The translations under genes were made by a program, and so were the position numbers. From Nematostella vectensis (taxonomy: Eukaryota; Cnidaria; Anthozoa; Actiniaria; Edwardsiidae), in NCBI RefSeq assembly GCF_932526225.1, contig NC_064048.1:8084515-8148514 (forward strand): a DNA stretch of 64,000 nt, given 5' to 3'. Position 1 is the first letter of the stretch. The number at the start of each line of letters is the position of its first letter. Shown piece by piece: positions 12,301 to 20,539 of this stretch. Below the pieces are notes generated by a model. That model was not told where the DNA came from and did no database searches. It saw only the letters and a program-made list of their open reading frames with translations.

Positions 12301-13231
12301 TAAAAATTGTGTATTTGTTTTGGACTCTGTTTATGGGTTTACCGCGGGGGCAATGTAATGAATTGAAGTATTGTATTGGAATGTAAAGTTCTTTCAAGTC
12401 ACGATATTAGAAATAGAGTCGCTGTAAAACCTTACAGTGAGGACACAGAAAGCGGGTAATGCTGAACAAAATTTACCAATTAGATTTGGCTTGAACACCA
12501 TAAACATTTTGAAAAGAAAAGCTCAGCCAATGAGGTTATTATGTCACTGATGGCTAAAGACTGCACAGAGCAAGCAGCTTCTATATGGACAAGTATAAGC
12601 CAGTTAAATGTGGGACAATCAGATACTCTGTTATAAGCTCTAGACAAAACCTGAATTTCTGTATAATATTGTAGGTCTGGTAACAATATGCCATGACAAT
12701 TCTCATGCCTCAAGTCATAAGAAATACACTCTTTAACATTGACAACAACCTTTGGAACAGCTTACCTGTTTTTGGCAAAGCTGCTATTGACCAAAAGACT
12801 TGACCTCAAAGACTGGATTCTCTTAGTACTCGTGCTAAGTCCTATAGAACAGCAATTATAAGAAGAAAAAAAGCAAGATCTTATTTTAGCTAAACAGCAG
12901 AATACCCGTCCACTTATTTGCATTTTCCTTGTATTTACTGCCTCGTTCTATAGAAATCGAGGTGTGAAGTCTCATTGTTAACTATTTGTGCACGGGTATT
13001 CTGCAGTTGCTCCCTTATTTTTATAGTAGAGGAAGAAACACACTTCTGAGAAAGGGCTTACGTGAGAAAACTATTTGGGATTTTTTTTGGTTATAAATAA
13101 GACAAACTGACATATACGTCGTTGACATATACGTAAATACCTTCAACGGTACATTTCCTAGCTGCATTTCTAGTTAAAGATACCCCGATTTTCATCAAAT
13201 TTGCACATCTCAACACACCACGCGCCGCCAT
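6371..13231 (-). CDS. MRPL21: Mitochondrial large-subunit ribosomal protein bL21m, seven coding exons
   Basis: Coding exons on the minus strand: 13231-13141, 11545-11384, 10649-10575, 10010-9922, 7651-7599, 7302-7199 and 6450-6371. All borders are GT/AG, the phases join, and the sum is 654 nt, or 217 aa plus TGA (the human protein, from memory, is 205 aa). Exon 1 starts [18 protein letters not shown], an Arg-rich, acid-poor matrix-targeting type of N terminus. Exon 2 is a low-complexity acidic linker. Exons 3-7 carry the L21 fold: [13 protein letters not shown], then INRIDAE with KIRLEKVLLVG, then [17 protein letters not shown], the classic 23S rRNA-binding basic loop, and ITVLRINSI near the C terminus. 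It should act in the mitochondrial 39S subunit. Only 25 to 54 residues are coded per exon, so simple ORF scanning misses it. Introns hold foldback elements, a TIR element and tandem repeats. Confidence 0.93.
6813..6937. mobile_element. Foldback MITE, copy 1 (MRPL21 intron)
   Basis: The left end contains GTTCCTAGAAAGCAGGTT then GCTAACCCAG; the right end carries the reverse complement (CTGGGTTAGCGTTAACCTGC then TTTCTAGGAACC). The arms of about 40 bases enclose about 45 bases. A run of about 19 C lies just outside the left end. It has no coding capacity. Confidence 0.65.
7001..7138. mobile_element. Foldback MITE, copy 2 (MRPL21 intron)
   Basis: Second member of the family at 6813-6937, in the same intron. 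It shows GGTTCCTAGAAAGCAAGTTA on the left and CCTGGGTTAGCACTAACCTG on the right, with a related centre containing TTCATCCCTGGG. The arms are more diverged than in copy 1, so it looks older. Confidence 0.6.
7956..8345 (-). other. Unexplained open frame in an MRPL21 intron
   Basis: A 129-codon minus-strand frame with no domain I recognise. The part at about 8160-8000 ([20 protein letters not shown]) has a protein-like composition, and an AG acceptor lies just upstream near 8160. It could be an exon remnant or a retro-fragment. The upstream part of the frame crosses C- and G-rich low-complexity sequence, which argues against a real protein. Confidence 0.15.
8295..8825. repeat. Diverged direct duplication in an MRPL21 intron
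   Basis: The segment at about 8295-8425 (ACCATGCAATGTCATAT, then AATGTTCATAG, TTTTTGTGATTG, GCTGTACATAAT) returns with changes at about 8703-8825. CAGCTTGCTGTAGTT occurs at about 8591 and 8815. The gap between the copies differs in length from the copies, so this is a dispersed rather than a tandem duplication. Confidence 0.5.
9340..9668. repeat. 133-bp tandem repeat, about 2.5 units
   Basis: The block starting ACAGGGAGCCCAAAACTGTC and including GCCGTCCGTTC and AATAATAATTGTTCATGG recurs at a 133-bp spacing (for example TTCATGG at 9418 and 9551). It lies in the fourth MRPL21 intron, near a short minus-strand ATG frame (9255-9232, MAKLQDYL) that ends at a good GTAAGT donor but has no identifiable continuation. 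Confidence 0.7.
10680..11061. mobile_element. TIR element (MITE), CAGGGCTTCTGG family, copy 1
   Basis: Left end CAGGGCTTCTGG, right end CCAGAAGCCCAG, flanked by ACTCAT and ACCCAT, a possible but imperfect 6-bp target duplication. The interior is AT-rich with repeated AAATTACG and GCGGA motifs like those of the copy at 31654. It codes for no protein, so it is probably non-autonomous. It lies in the second MRPL21 intron, just upstream of exon 3. Confidence 0.7.
12897..13004. mobile_element. Short TIR element (108 bp)
   Basis: Ends GCAGAATACCCGTCCAC and GTGCACGGGTATTCTGC match at 16 of 17 positions as inverted repeats, with a small internal hairpin around CCTCG and CGAGG. It lies in the first MRPL21 intron. 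No clear target duplication. Confidence 0.6.
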
Positions 13232-13696
13232 CTTGAATTCAACCCAGACTTCTGGCAGAGCGGGAGTAACCGCTGAGCTGACCACACTCGCATATAAAAA
13301 ACACACAGGGAGCCAAATTATTGGGGCTTGATGAATGACAGGTGGTGTGTCAGGTTGGCCTTGTTTGACATCCAGCCACCGAAATTGTGTTTTATTTATA
13401 AAGCATACTCGTATTCTCGAGTCACAATGGAATTTGAAGCAATGCTCAGCCTTCTTATGAATTAACAATAAAAATGCCGCATTTCTTTATGATTTTGAAA
13501 ATACTCGATTGGGCTGTGCCAAGAGACCATGGTGTAAGAGAACAAATCCCCCGTATTAGGGTATGTTCCAATTATGACGTCCGTAAAAACTATTTTTAGA
13601 ACAAGCAGTTATTTTTAGATACGTCTCTGATTGGTTAGCGCTCACGTTTCCTAGCAAACATGAGTCTTACGCGCGATCACATCTTGAGGAATGTGA
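13232..13696. other. 5' region of MRPL21, presumed promoter
   Basis: Sequence immediately upstream of the MRPL21 start codon. It includes a stretch open on the minus strand through to 13468 that I read as 5' UTR or flank. No TATA box stands out and no divergent gene is visible before the LINE remnant begins. Confidence 0.4.
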
Positions 13697-14053
13697 TTCG
13701 GCAAAGGATGTTTTGAAAATCTTTTTGACCGAAAATACCTTCCTTTTTACAAACGACAAGACAGGAGTTACAACTTGAGGAGCGATTTTCCTGTTCCAAG
13801 ATTTAATACAATCACATATGGTAGACACAGCATAAGGTTTCTAGGCCCCTATATTTGGGGTAAAATAAGTCAGGAACTTCGTAATAAGACCAGCCTACAG
13901 GCTTTTAGGACGGGAGTGCGCACTCTTGATGTGCTTGGCCTGCTGGATGGCGCATGTGACTGCATCGCATGCTCATCCTAGTGGGGTGGGCACGTGGGGT
14001 GGTCCCGTGTGCTGTCTGGCGGTCGGGCACATGAGGAGTATGCACTACCCTTG

Positions 14054-14235
14054 TGTTGTAATATGTATATTGCCCTCCTTGGGTTCCCTGTGGCCCCTGA
14101 TGTTGGATTGGGACCCCCCGTAGGGGCTGGTTCCTCGTTGAAGTTCGGAGTTAGTTGTAATTTAGATTTTGAGAAATATTAGTTGAATTAAACCACGAAT
14201 TGAAAGCATAATCGTGAGGATCTGAACTTATAACA
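14054..14235 (+). repeat. Left LTR of the Gypsy element
   Basis: Direct copy of 18420-18601, TG to CA ends, 182 bp. It should hold the promoter and polyadenylation site of the element; I could not place a TATA box with confidence. Confidence 0.96.
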
Positions 14236-14249
14236 TGGTGTCAGAAGTC
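14236..14249 (+). promoter_or_regulatory. Primer-binding site
   Basis: TGGTGTCAGAAGTC directly follows the left LTR. The initial TGG pairs with the CCA end of a tRNA, as expected for minus-strand priming. I do not assign the tRNA species. Confidence 0.75.
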
Positions 14250-14304
14250 AAGTAAAAGTTTAACGAGAATCAAGGTAAAGAATATCGAGAAAAGAATTGA
14301 AATT

Positions 14305-14943
14305 ATGGCAGAAGTAGAGTCGCACAGGACTCCTGGTCCACTAGTGCTGGATGCCCAAGCCTCAGAAAATTGGAGGAAATTTATTATGCAGTTCGAAATT
14401 TACCTAGTGGCGAAAGGAAAGGATGAGAAACCTGACAAGTTAAAGGTGAACTTGCTACTCAATTGTGCTGGAGCAGATGCAATTGAAGAATATAGTCATT
14501 TTGTTTTCAACGAAGGAGAAAGCAATGAATCTTATGAAGATGTGTGTAGAAAGTTCAAGGAACACTGTCAGGGAGCAAGAAACGTCATCTATGAGCGCCT
14601 TGTGTTTAATCAAAGAAACCAGAAAGAAGGTGAGAGGATGGACAATTTCGTGAGTGAGCTGAAACGCTTATCGTTGACATGTGAGTTTGGGACCCTCAGA
14701 GATTCACTGATCAGAGATCGTATCGTGGGAGGGGTGCTATCGAATGAGTTGAGAGGGGAGTTGCTGAAAAAGCCAGATTTGACACTCCAAAGTGCCCATG
14801 ATTACTGTAGAACCTATGAAGCTGCTGAGTTGCAGAAATTCAAGTTTGCTTCACCAACTGGTTCACAGCAGCCATTGAGTGTACACCCAGTTCAAGGAAA
14901 GGAGAGAGCACCTAATCCTACCTGTAAGTTTTGTGGTTTTTAG
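14305..14943 (+). CDS. Gag of the Gypsy element, ending at an in-frame TAG
   Basis: 212 aa from an ATG 69 nt after the left LTR. The protein has a retrotransposon-gag capsid-like helical region (about residues 15-180, with WRKFIMQFEIYL and FNQRNQKEGERMDNFVSELK). It ends just inside the first zinc knuckle, after CKFCGF, at the TAG of 14941-14943. The downstream pol frame is in exactly the same phase, so gag and pol form one frame interrupted by this stop. It is either a nonsense mutation or a programmed readthrough site like the UAG used by gammaretroviruses. Its place between the second Cys and the His of the knuckle makes a mutation somewhat more likely. Structural role: packaging of element RNA in the cytoplasm. 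Confidence 0.9.
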   Translation: MAEVESHRTPGPLVLDAQASENWRKFIMQFEIYLVAKGKDEKPDKLKVNLLLNCAGADAIEEYSHFVFNEGESNESYEDVCRKFKEHCQGARNVIYERLVFNQRNQKEGERMDNFVSELKRLSLTCEFGTLRDSLIRDRIVGGVLSNELRGELLKKPDLTLQSAHDYCRTYEAAELQKFKFASPTGSQQPLSVHPVQGKERAPNPTCKFCGF

Positions 14944-17900
14944 CACCGTTTCACAAAACCAAGTATTTGTCCTGCCTTAAGAAAGAAATGTAGAAATTGC
15001 CAACAAGAGGGACACTTTGCAAAGTTGTGTCCTCTTAAGGGTAAGAAAGAAACACCGGTCAGCACAGTAGAGCAAGAAAACCAGGTTGAGAGTATGGGCC
15101 AAGGTGATCGTGGGGGTGATCCACACTTATACTTTGGATCAGTAGAACTTGGGACTGTGTCCAGCCCCAATAGCACAAAGAAGAGCGTGATTACCCTTAA
15201 GATTGCACAAAAAGAGGTGAAAGTCAAAGCTGATACAGGTGCAGAGGCCAATGTGATGCCATATCATGTATATAAGGCCATCACTACACAACCGCTACGA
15301 AAGATTCATCAGCCTCTTAAAGGATGGCTCGCAGACAAGGCAATTCATCCTGTTGGATGTGTTCGCCTTCCAACCCAGTACAAGAACCGAAAAATAGATC
15401 TGCTGTACCTTGTTGTGCATGGAGAGTTTACACCCCTGTTGAGTTGTGAAGCCTGCCTAGACTTAGAGGTGCTCAAGTTTATGAATCTTGACCTGATAGA
15501 CACACCAGAAAGACTGGCTGAGGAGACCACACAAGGGAATGGCAACAAGCCGAATGCAGAATTGTTGGTAGAAGATCCGGTTCTATCCCAGTACCAAGAT
15601 TGTTTTAGTAACAAACCGGGAAGACTGCCAAACAAGGTACACCTAGAGATAGATCCATCAGTGCCTGCAGTAGTCCACCCCCCTAGGAAAATCCCCATAT
15701 CCCTGCTTGAACCGACAAGAGAAAAACTCCAAGAGATGGAACAAGATGGGATTATCGTTAAAGAAGAAGAGCACACACCGTGGGTGTCTTCAATGTTGGT
15801 TGTTGACAAACGAAAAGAGAAGGACAGAGCCAACCCACCATCTAAAGACAGTGTCCGTATCTGCATCGATCCCAGGGATCTGAATAAGGCCCTCAAGAGG
15901 CCACACTACCCCATGGTCACTGTTGAGCAAGTTGCCAATCGCCTTTCTGGAGCTACAATGTTCACCACACTGGATGCATGCAGTGGATACTGGCAGGTGG
16001 AGGTAGATGAGGAAAGCTCGAAACTTCTGACATTCAACACACCTTGGGGACGGTATAGATTTACACGGCTGCCATTTGGAATTTCATCTGCTCCTGAGAT
16101 ATACCAACGAGAGATGGACAGGCTCTTCGCTGGAGTTGCAGTTGAAATAATTGTTGATGATTTTTTAATCCATGGAAAAGATATAAGTGATGTTGATAGG
16201 AAGATGATAGCAGTACTTGAAAGAAGCAGAGAGGTGGGCCTGAAATTTAATCCAAAGAAGATCAAGCTTCGAGTTCCAGAAGTAAGCTATGTCGGACATG
16301 TGTTCACATCCGAGGGTTTGAAACCAGATCCTGAGAAAGTGCGTGCAATTAGTGAGATGCCACCCCCATCAGACAAAGATGGCGTGCAGCGATTCTTAGG
16401 AACAATCAACTACTTGGACAAGTTCATTGAACACAAAGCTGATCTGCAAGGCCCAATCTCCCAGCTGACCCAGCAAGTAGCAGTTTTCACCTGGGAGAAG
16501 CCTCAACAAGAGGCATTCGAGAAGCTCAAAGCTGTGATCACCCATGCACCAGTGTTGGCCTATTTTGACAATCACAAACAGACCATTCTGAATGTAGATG
16601 CGAGTAGCACTGGCCTTGGTGCAGTCATCATCCAAGAGGGTAAGCCGATTGCCTTTGGTTCAAAGACTTTGTCGTCTTGTGAGCAGAGATATGCTAACAT
16701 TGAAAGAGAGTTGTTAGCTATACTATGGGGAGCAGACAAGTTCCACACGTATGTATATGGCAGGAAAGTGATTGTAGAAACTGATCACAAACCATTGGAG
16801 GCAATTTTTAGGAAGCCCCTAAATGAATGCCCACCACGATTGCAGAGAATGCTTCTGAAGCTAACCAAGTATGATTTGGATGTGAGATATGTCCCAGGCA
16901 AGAAACAAATCATCTCTGATTGTTTGAGTAGAGCCCCACTCACTGACACTACGCCAGTAAGTGAACCAGAGGATGTGATTGGAATCAATCTGATTGAAAA
17001 TCTGGGAATTGAGAATTCCACATTAAAGAAATTCAGAGATGCATCAAGTAACGATGAAACCTCAAGAGTAGTAATGGAATATGTCCTAGAGGGTTGGCCA
17101 GAAGACAAGGATCAGGTTGACGAACTGGCAAGAGAATACTGGAATTACAAGGAAGAGCTTAGTGTTGAAGATGGTTTGCTGTTCAAATCTGATAGAATTG
17201 TAGTACCAAGATCCATGAGAGCTGAAGTACTTGAAGATATACATGGAGCACACATGGGTGAGAGTAAGAGTCTGAGTTTGGCAAGAGACTATGTCTTTTG
17301 GCCCTCCATGACTGCCCATATTAAGGACCGAGTACGTTCATGTCAGATTTGTAATGCATTCCGCAACCAACAACAGAGAGAAACCCTACATCCACATGAC
17401 CTTCCAGGTCTACCGTGGCAGGTTGTTGGAACTGACCTTTTTGAATTTGCTGGCCATTCCTACTTGATTGTGGTTGATTTCTATTCGAAGTATTTTGAAG
17501 TTGAACTACTTCGGCAGTCCACTGCCATGTGTGTTGTCAACACCTTGAAGCAAATCTTTGCAAGATTTGGCATTCCAGCCAAAGTGATCAGCGACAATGG
17601 CCCACAATACAGTAACACCCGCAATATTTTCAGTACTACCCATGAGTTTAAGCAGTTTGCAGAAGCTTGGGGATTCCAGCATGTAACCAGCTCACCCGAG
17701 TATCCCCAGTCCAATGGTGCTGCGGAAAGAGCTGTCCAGACTGCAAAGCGAATCTTTAAGAAAGCAGCAGCAGAGAATAAAGACCCATTTGAAGGTTTAT
17801 TAAAGTACAGAAATACACCTTTTGACGACATAGGTGTCTCACCTGCCCAACTACTCATGAGTAGGCGTACACGTTCAACACTACCTACCCATCGACGTTT

Positions 17901-18360
17901 GTTGGTACCTCACCCAGTAGACCCTCACAGAGTGGTAAAGGCATTAGCCCATCAACAAGCAAGTTCACAGATGAGCTATGATCAACACAGCCGGGACCTT
18001 CCCCCTTTGGAAGTTGGGGACAAAGTTAGAGTTCGTGTAAACAAAGATAAAGAATGGTGTAAAGCAGAAGTCCTGCCAAGGTCATATGTAGTTGAAGATG
18101 AGAAAGGACGTGTATTTCGAAGAAATCGAAGGCACATCATTTCTGTCCCGAAGGACACACCCATGAATCCGAAGATGCCAGTGGCTCCCACATACATGAG
18201 TCCTCAACCTCAAGTGGTCGCTAGGAAAGCGCAGATCAATGAACCGCCAAGTCCATTGAAAGTACAGGAAGATCAGAGAGAAACAGAAGCACATTCACCC
18301 ATCAGAACAAGAGCTGGTCGTGAAGTGAAGAAGCCACAAAGACTTATTGAACAATGTTAA
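14944..18360 (+). CDS. Pol of the Gypsy element: zinc knuckle, protease, RT, RNase H, integrase
   Basis: Open from the codon after the TAG to TAA at 18358-18360, 1138 codons in the gag phase. In order: rest of the first knuckle and a complete CCHC knuckle (CRNCQQEGHFAKLC, about 14995-15030); protease with DTGAE at 15232; reverse transcriptase with the catalytic VDD at 16153-16161; RNase H (NVDASSTGLG, TDHKPLEAIF); integrase with a His-His-Cys-Cys finger (CQIC near 17344), core Asp at 17434 and 17593 and Glu at 17725 (SNGAAERAVQ); then a basic C-terminal region. No own ATG is expected, since pol is made as a gag fusion. All catalytic residues I can check are present. Confidence 0.93.
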   Translation, partial: HRFTKPSICPALRKKCRNCQQEGHFAKLCPLKGKKETPVSTVEQENQVESMGQGDRGGDPHLYFGSVELGTVSSPNSTKKSVITLKIAQKEVKVKADTGAEANVMPYHVYKAITTQPLRKIHQPLKGWLADKAIHPVGCVRLPTQYKNRKIDLLYLVVHGEFTPLLSCEACLDLEVLKFMNLDLIDTPERLAEETTQGNGNKPNAELLVEDPVLSQYQDCFSNKPGRLPNKVHLEIDPSVPAVVHPPRKIPISLLEPTREKLQEMEQDGIIVKEEEHTPWVSSMLVVDKRKEKDRANPPSKDSVRICIDPRDLNKALKRPHYPMVTVEQVANRLSGATMFTTLDACSGYWQVEVDEESSKLLTFNTPWGRYRFTRLPFGISSAPEIYQREMDRLFAGVAVEIIVDDFLIHGKDISDVDRKMIAVLERSREVGLKFNPKKIKLRVPEVSYVGHVFTSEGLKPDPEKVRAISEMPPPSDKDGVQRFLGTINYLDKFIEHKADLQGPISQLTQQVAVFTWEKPQQEAFEKLKAVITHAPVLAYFDNHKQTILNVDASSTGLGAVIIQEGKPIAFGSKTLSSCEQRYANIERELLAILWGADKFHTYVYGRKVIVETDHKPLEAIFRKPLNECPPRLQRMLLKLTKYDLDVRYVPGKKQIISDCLSRAPLTDTTPVSEPEDVIGINLIENLGIENSTLKKFRDASSNDETSRVVMEYVLEGWPEDKDQVDELAREYWNYKEELSVEDGLLFKSDRIVVPRSMRAEVLEDIHGAHMGESKSLSLARDYVFWPSMTAHIKDRVRSCQICNAFRNQQQRETLHPHDLPGLPWQVVGTDLFEFAGHSYLIVVDFYSKYFEVELLRQSTAMCVVNTLKQIFARFGIPAKVISDNGPQYSNTRNIFSTTHEFKQFAEAWGFQHVTSSPEYPQSNGAAERAVQTAKRIFKKAAAENKDPFEGLLKYRNTPFDDIGVSPAQLLMSRRTRSTLPTHRRLLVPHPVDPHRVVKALAHQQASSQMSYDQHSRDLPPLEVGDKVRVRVNKDKEWCKAEVLPRSYVVEDEKGRVFRRNRRHIISVPKDTPMNPKMPVAPTYMSPQPQVVARKAQINEPPSPLKVQEDQRETEAHSPIRTRAGREVKKPQRLIEQC

Positions 18361-18406
18361 GAACATTTTTTTGGTTTTTTTTTTTTTGAACATTTATTGA
18401 AGTTTT

Positions 18407-18419
18407 GAAAGGGGGGAGA
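18407..18419 (+). promoter_or_regulatory. Polypurine tract
   Basis: GAAAGGGGGGAGA lies directly before the right LTR, the expected position of the plus-strand primer. Confidence 0.85.
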
Positions 18420-18601
18420 TGTTGTAATATGTATATTGCCCTCCTTGGGTTCCCTGTGGCCCCTGATGTTGGATTGGGACCCCCCGTAGGGGCTGGTTCC
18501 TCGTTGAAGTTCGGAGTTAGTTGTAATTTAGATTTTGAGAAATATTAGTTGAATTAAACCACGAATTGAAAGCATAATCGTGAGGATCTGAACTTATAAC
18601 A
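18420..18601 (+). repeat. Right LTR of the Gypsy element
   Basis: 182 bp. I find no mismatch to the left LTR on reading. Followed by the CCTTG target duplication. Confidence 0.96.
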
Positions 18602-18929
18602 CCTTGTATCATATTTTTATATTAATTTGTTTTGTTATTTATTTATATGTTGCTTGTTTGTTTGTTTGTTTGTTCTTGTGTCTATTTGTATACACATGTC
18701 TGTTTACTTGTATCTACGCCTGTGATAGTTCGTCTATATAGTGTTTGTGTATATAATATATTATATTAATATGTATAATACGTATAGTTTTCTATAATAT
18801 TTTTAATATTTTAAATATAGCTAGATTAGATTCTAAATCATATTATTTATTAATTATCTGACTATTTATTTTTTATAGTGTCCACAATTAGCTTTTTTTA
18901 GCTAAATACTTTTGACACTTAAATAAAGT

Positions 18930-18992
18930 TTATGTATGTATGTATGTATGTATGTATGTATGTATGTATGTATGTATGTATGTATGTATGTA
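18930..18992. repeat. TATG tetranucleotide microsatellite
   Basis: About 15 TATG units directly after an AATAAA box. It reads as the 3' tail of the LINE remnant that begins at 13697. Confidence 0.9.
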
Positions 18993-20149
18993 CGCTGTAA
19001 AATGATCTTTCATAGACTACGCTGGAGCCAATCAACCGTTTCTGGGAATTGAAATGCATAAAGTGCGTGATTTTAGGCTCTGGAATCAACTTCCCCATAT
19101 AAGTTTTCACTGCTGATTCGCAAATTATAAAACAACAATCAATCATAAATCTGTGTTTACAAAACACAATTATCTTCCAATTCCCTTTTAATGAAAAACA
19201 TACATCCAGAACTTAATACCGTTAATTACAAATAAAAGATTTCAAATCTTTATAATGAAGTAAATCTTATTCCAGTCACAAGGGTTTCTTGAGTGACATG
19301 ATTTCTGAACATTTGCGTGAAGAATTGAAGTTCATTCATCTAAAAATGTTTTAAATCAAAGAAATATAAAGGCCTTCTTGTATTAAAATACATAACATAG
19401 ACTCTGAGGATGCCTAGGTATTCTATCTCACCGAATTGCAGAGAAAAAGAACTTTTTAGGAGTCTGCACGATGCATCTTGAATTCACCGTCTAAATTCAC
19501 CGTCTTCCCGACGTTTCAATTATTTATATAACATTTAGATAACTGAACATTAGATAACTTAACAGATAACAGGACACCACCCCATAAGTAGCATTGTGAT
19601 CATGAGCCTTGAAGAGCAGCTAAAAGGATAAAAACAGGCAGCGAACGAAGTAAAGAAGTGAAGAGGGAGAAATTTGGTGTGAAATTGTACTAGCTCGTGG
19701 TGCAACGTCACGGAGCCTGGAGTACGATATGTGTTCCTAACTCCAAACTCGCCACGTTTCGCTCATGGACAGAGACACTTATAAATATAGTCAATTATCT
19801 TAATTTCAATCCTTTGCTAAAGCCGAAGAAAAATTTAAAAACGAAAGGCTGTTTACCCTAGCACGATTGGATGGTTAGCCTGCCGTGGTTAGATTTTTAT
19901 GGGTTACCAAATAACAACTATACGAGTACCGAACGAACAGCTATATCGAGACCAAATAAAACCGCCAGCTGCGCAAAAAAAATACAAGCTTGATTTCTTT
20001 ATTACAAATTTATATTTGTCCAGGCTACACATTCTTTCTAATCTTTCCTCTAATCTCACTGAGTGATGGTCTTTTTCTAGCAGAAAAATTTGTAGCATCC
20101 TTTTTAAAAACCCAATTAAGTAGTCGTCATAAATCCCACCGAAAACACA
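18993..20149. other. Non-genic stretch
   Basis: No gene, RNA or clear repeat seen. Short open frames (for example 19904-20098 minus) show no recognisable protein. Confidence 0.45.
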
Positions 20150-20414
20150 TCAATGGCGTTGGTATTCTTGCTGCCAGGTACTCGAACTTCTGGGCCGTAT
20201 ATTCGGCGGTGGTAAGCTTCTCTCATAATGGGGCTTCGGAGTGCTTGCGGCAGCTTTTCTCGAAGTCGATGATAACAGGGCAGTTTTGCCCTTCCCGCTC
20301 CTCAACAAAAACGTTATTAGATTTGATGTCATTGTGGATATTTCTTTGTGATGTCGAGTGATGTATATAGTCAACCGTATTGCAAATCTTTTAAAACACT
20401 GCATTGAGCTGTTG
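20150..20414 (-). pseudogene. Decayed protein-kinase-like fragment
   Basis: Reading the minus strand from 20414 in one frame gives a piece of a protein-kinase catalytic domain: VDYIHHSTSQ, then the catalytic loop HNDIKSNNV (His-x-Asp-x-Lys-x-x-Asn), then CPVIIDFEKS at the place of the DFG motif, with Glu instead of Gly. Two in-frame stops (TAA before KICNT, TGA after HSEAPL) break it. The order catalytic loop, hairpin of about 15 residues, DF-x is normal for kinases. The N lobe is not visible. The other relic on the same strand lies beyond the satellite at 23806-24200; one gene may have been split by the satellite, but that link is inference. Confidence 0.65.
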
Positions 20415-20539
20415 TTTTGAAAGTAGCGAAAATGAAATGGTCATAAATACATACAGTACAGTATTTACATATACCTTGATTGGCTATTAGTTTGGATAAC
20501 TGCTTCACATCTCATTTGCAGGTTTTAAATCATAGCAAT

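Larger units (their letters stand above)
14054..18601 (+). mobile_element. Ty3/Gypsy LTR retrotransposon, full length
   Basis: Order: LTR 14054-14235, primer-binding site from 14236, gag from 14305, pol to 18360, polypurine tract 18407-18419, LTR 18420-18601. Both LTRs are 182 bp, start TGTTGTAATATG and end TTATAACA. I see no difference between them, so the insertion is recent. CCTTG directly flanks both ends (14049-14053 and 18602-18606), a clean 5-bp target duplication. The pol order protease, RT, RNase H, integrase defines Ty3/Gypsy; the sequence reminds me of the Mag or K02A2.6-like group. The element sits inside the 3' UTR of a LINE remnant. Confidence 0.96.
13697..18992 (+). mobile_element. 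5'-truncated LINE (CR1/L2-like), split by a Gypsy insertion
   Basis: The frame from about 13697 to 13981 encodes the C terminus of a non-LTR reverse-transcriptase ORF: RSYNLRSDFPVPRFNT, TYGRHSIRFLGPYIWGKIS, then LQAFRTGVR and a stop at 13979-13981. The 3' UTR starts at 13982, is interrupted at 14053 by the Gypsy element, resumes at 18602 and ends with AATAAA (18922-18927) and a TATG microsatellite tail (18930-18992). Most of the reverse transcriptase and all of the endonuclease are missing, as is usual for 5'-truncated LINE copies. The clade assignment is tentative. Confidence 0.75.

Noticed and set aside
15345-15896. Minus-strand open frames within the Gypsy pol region
   Set aside because: Shadows of the plus-strand pol frame.
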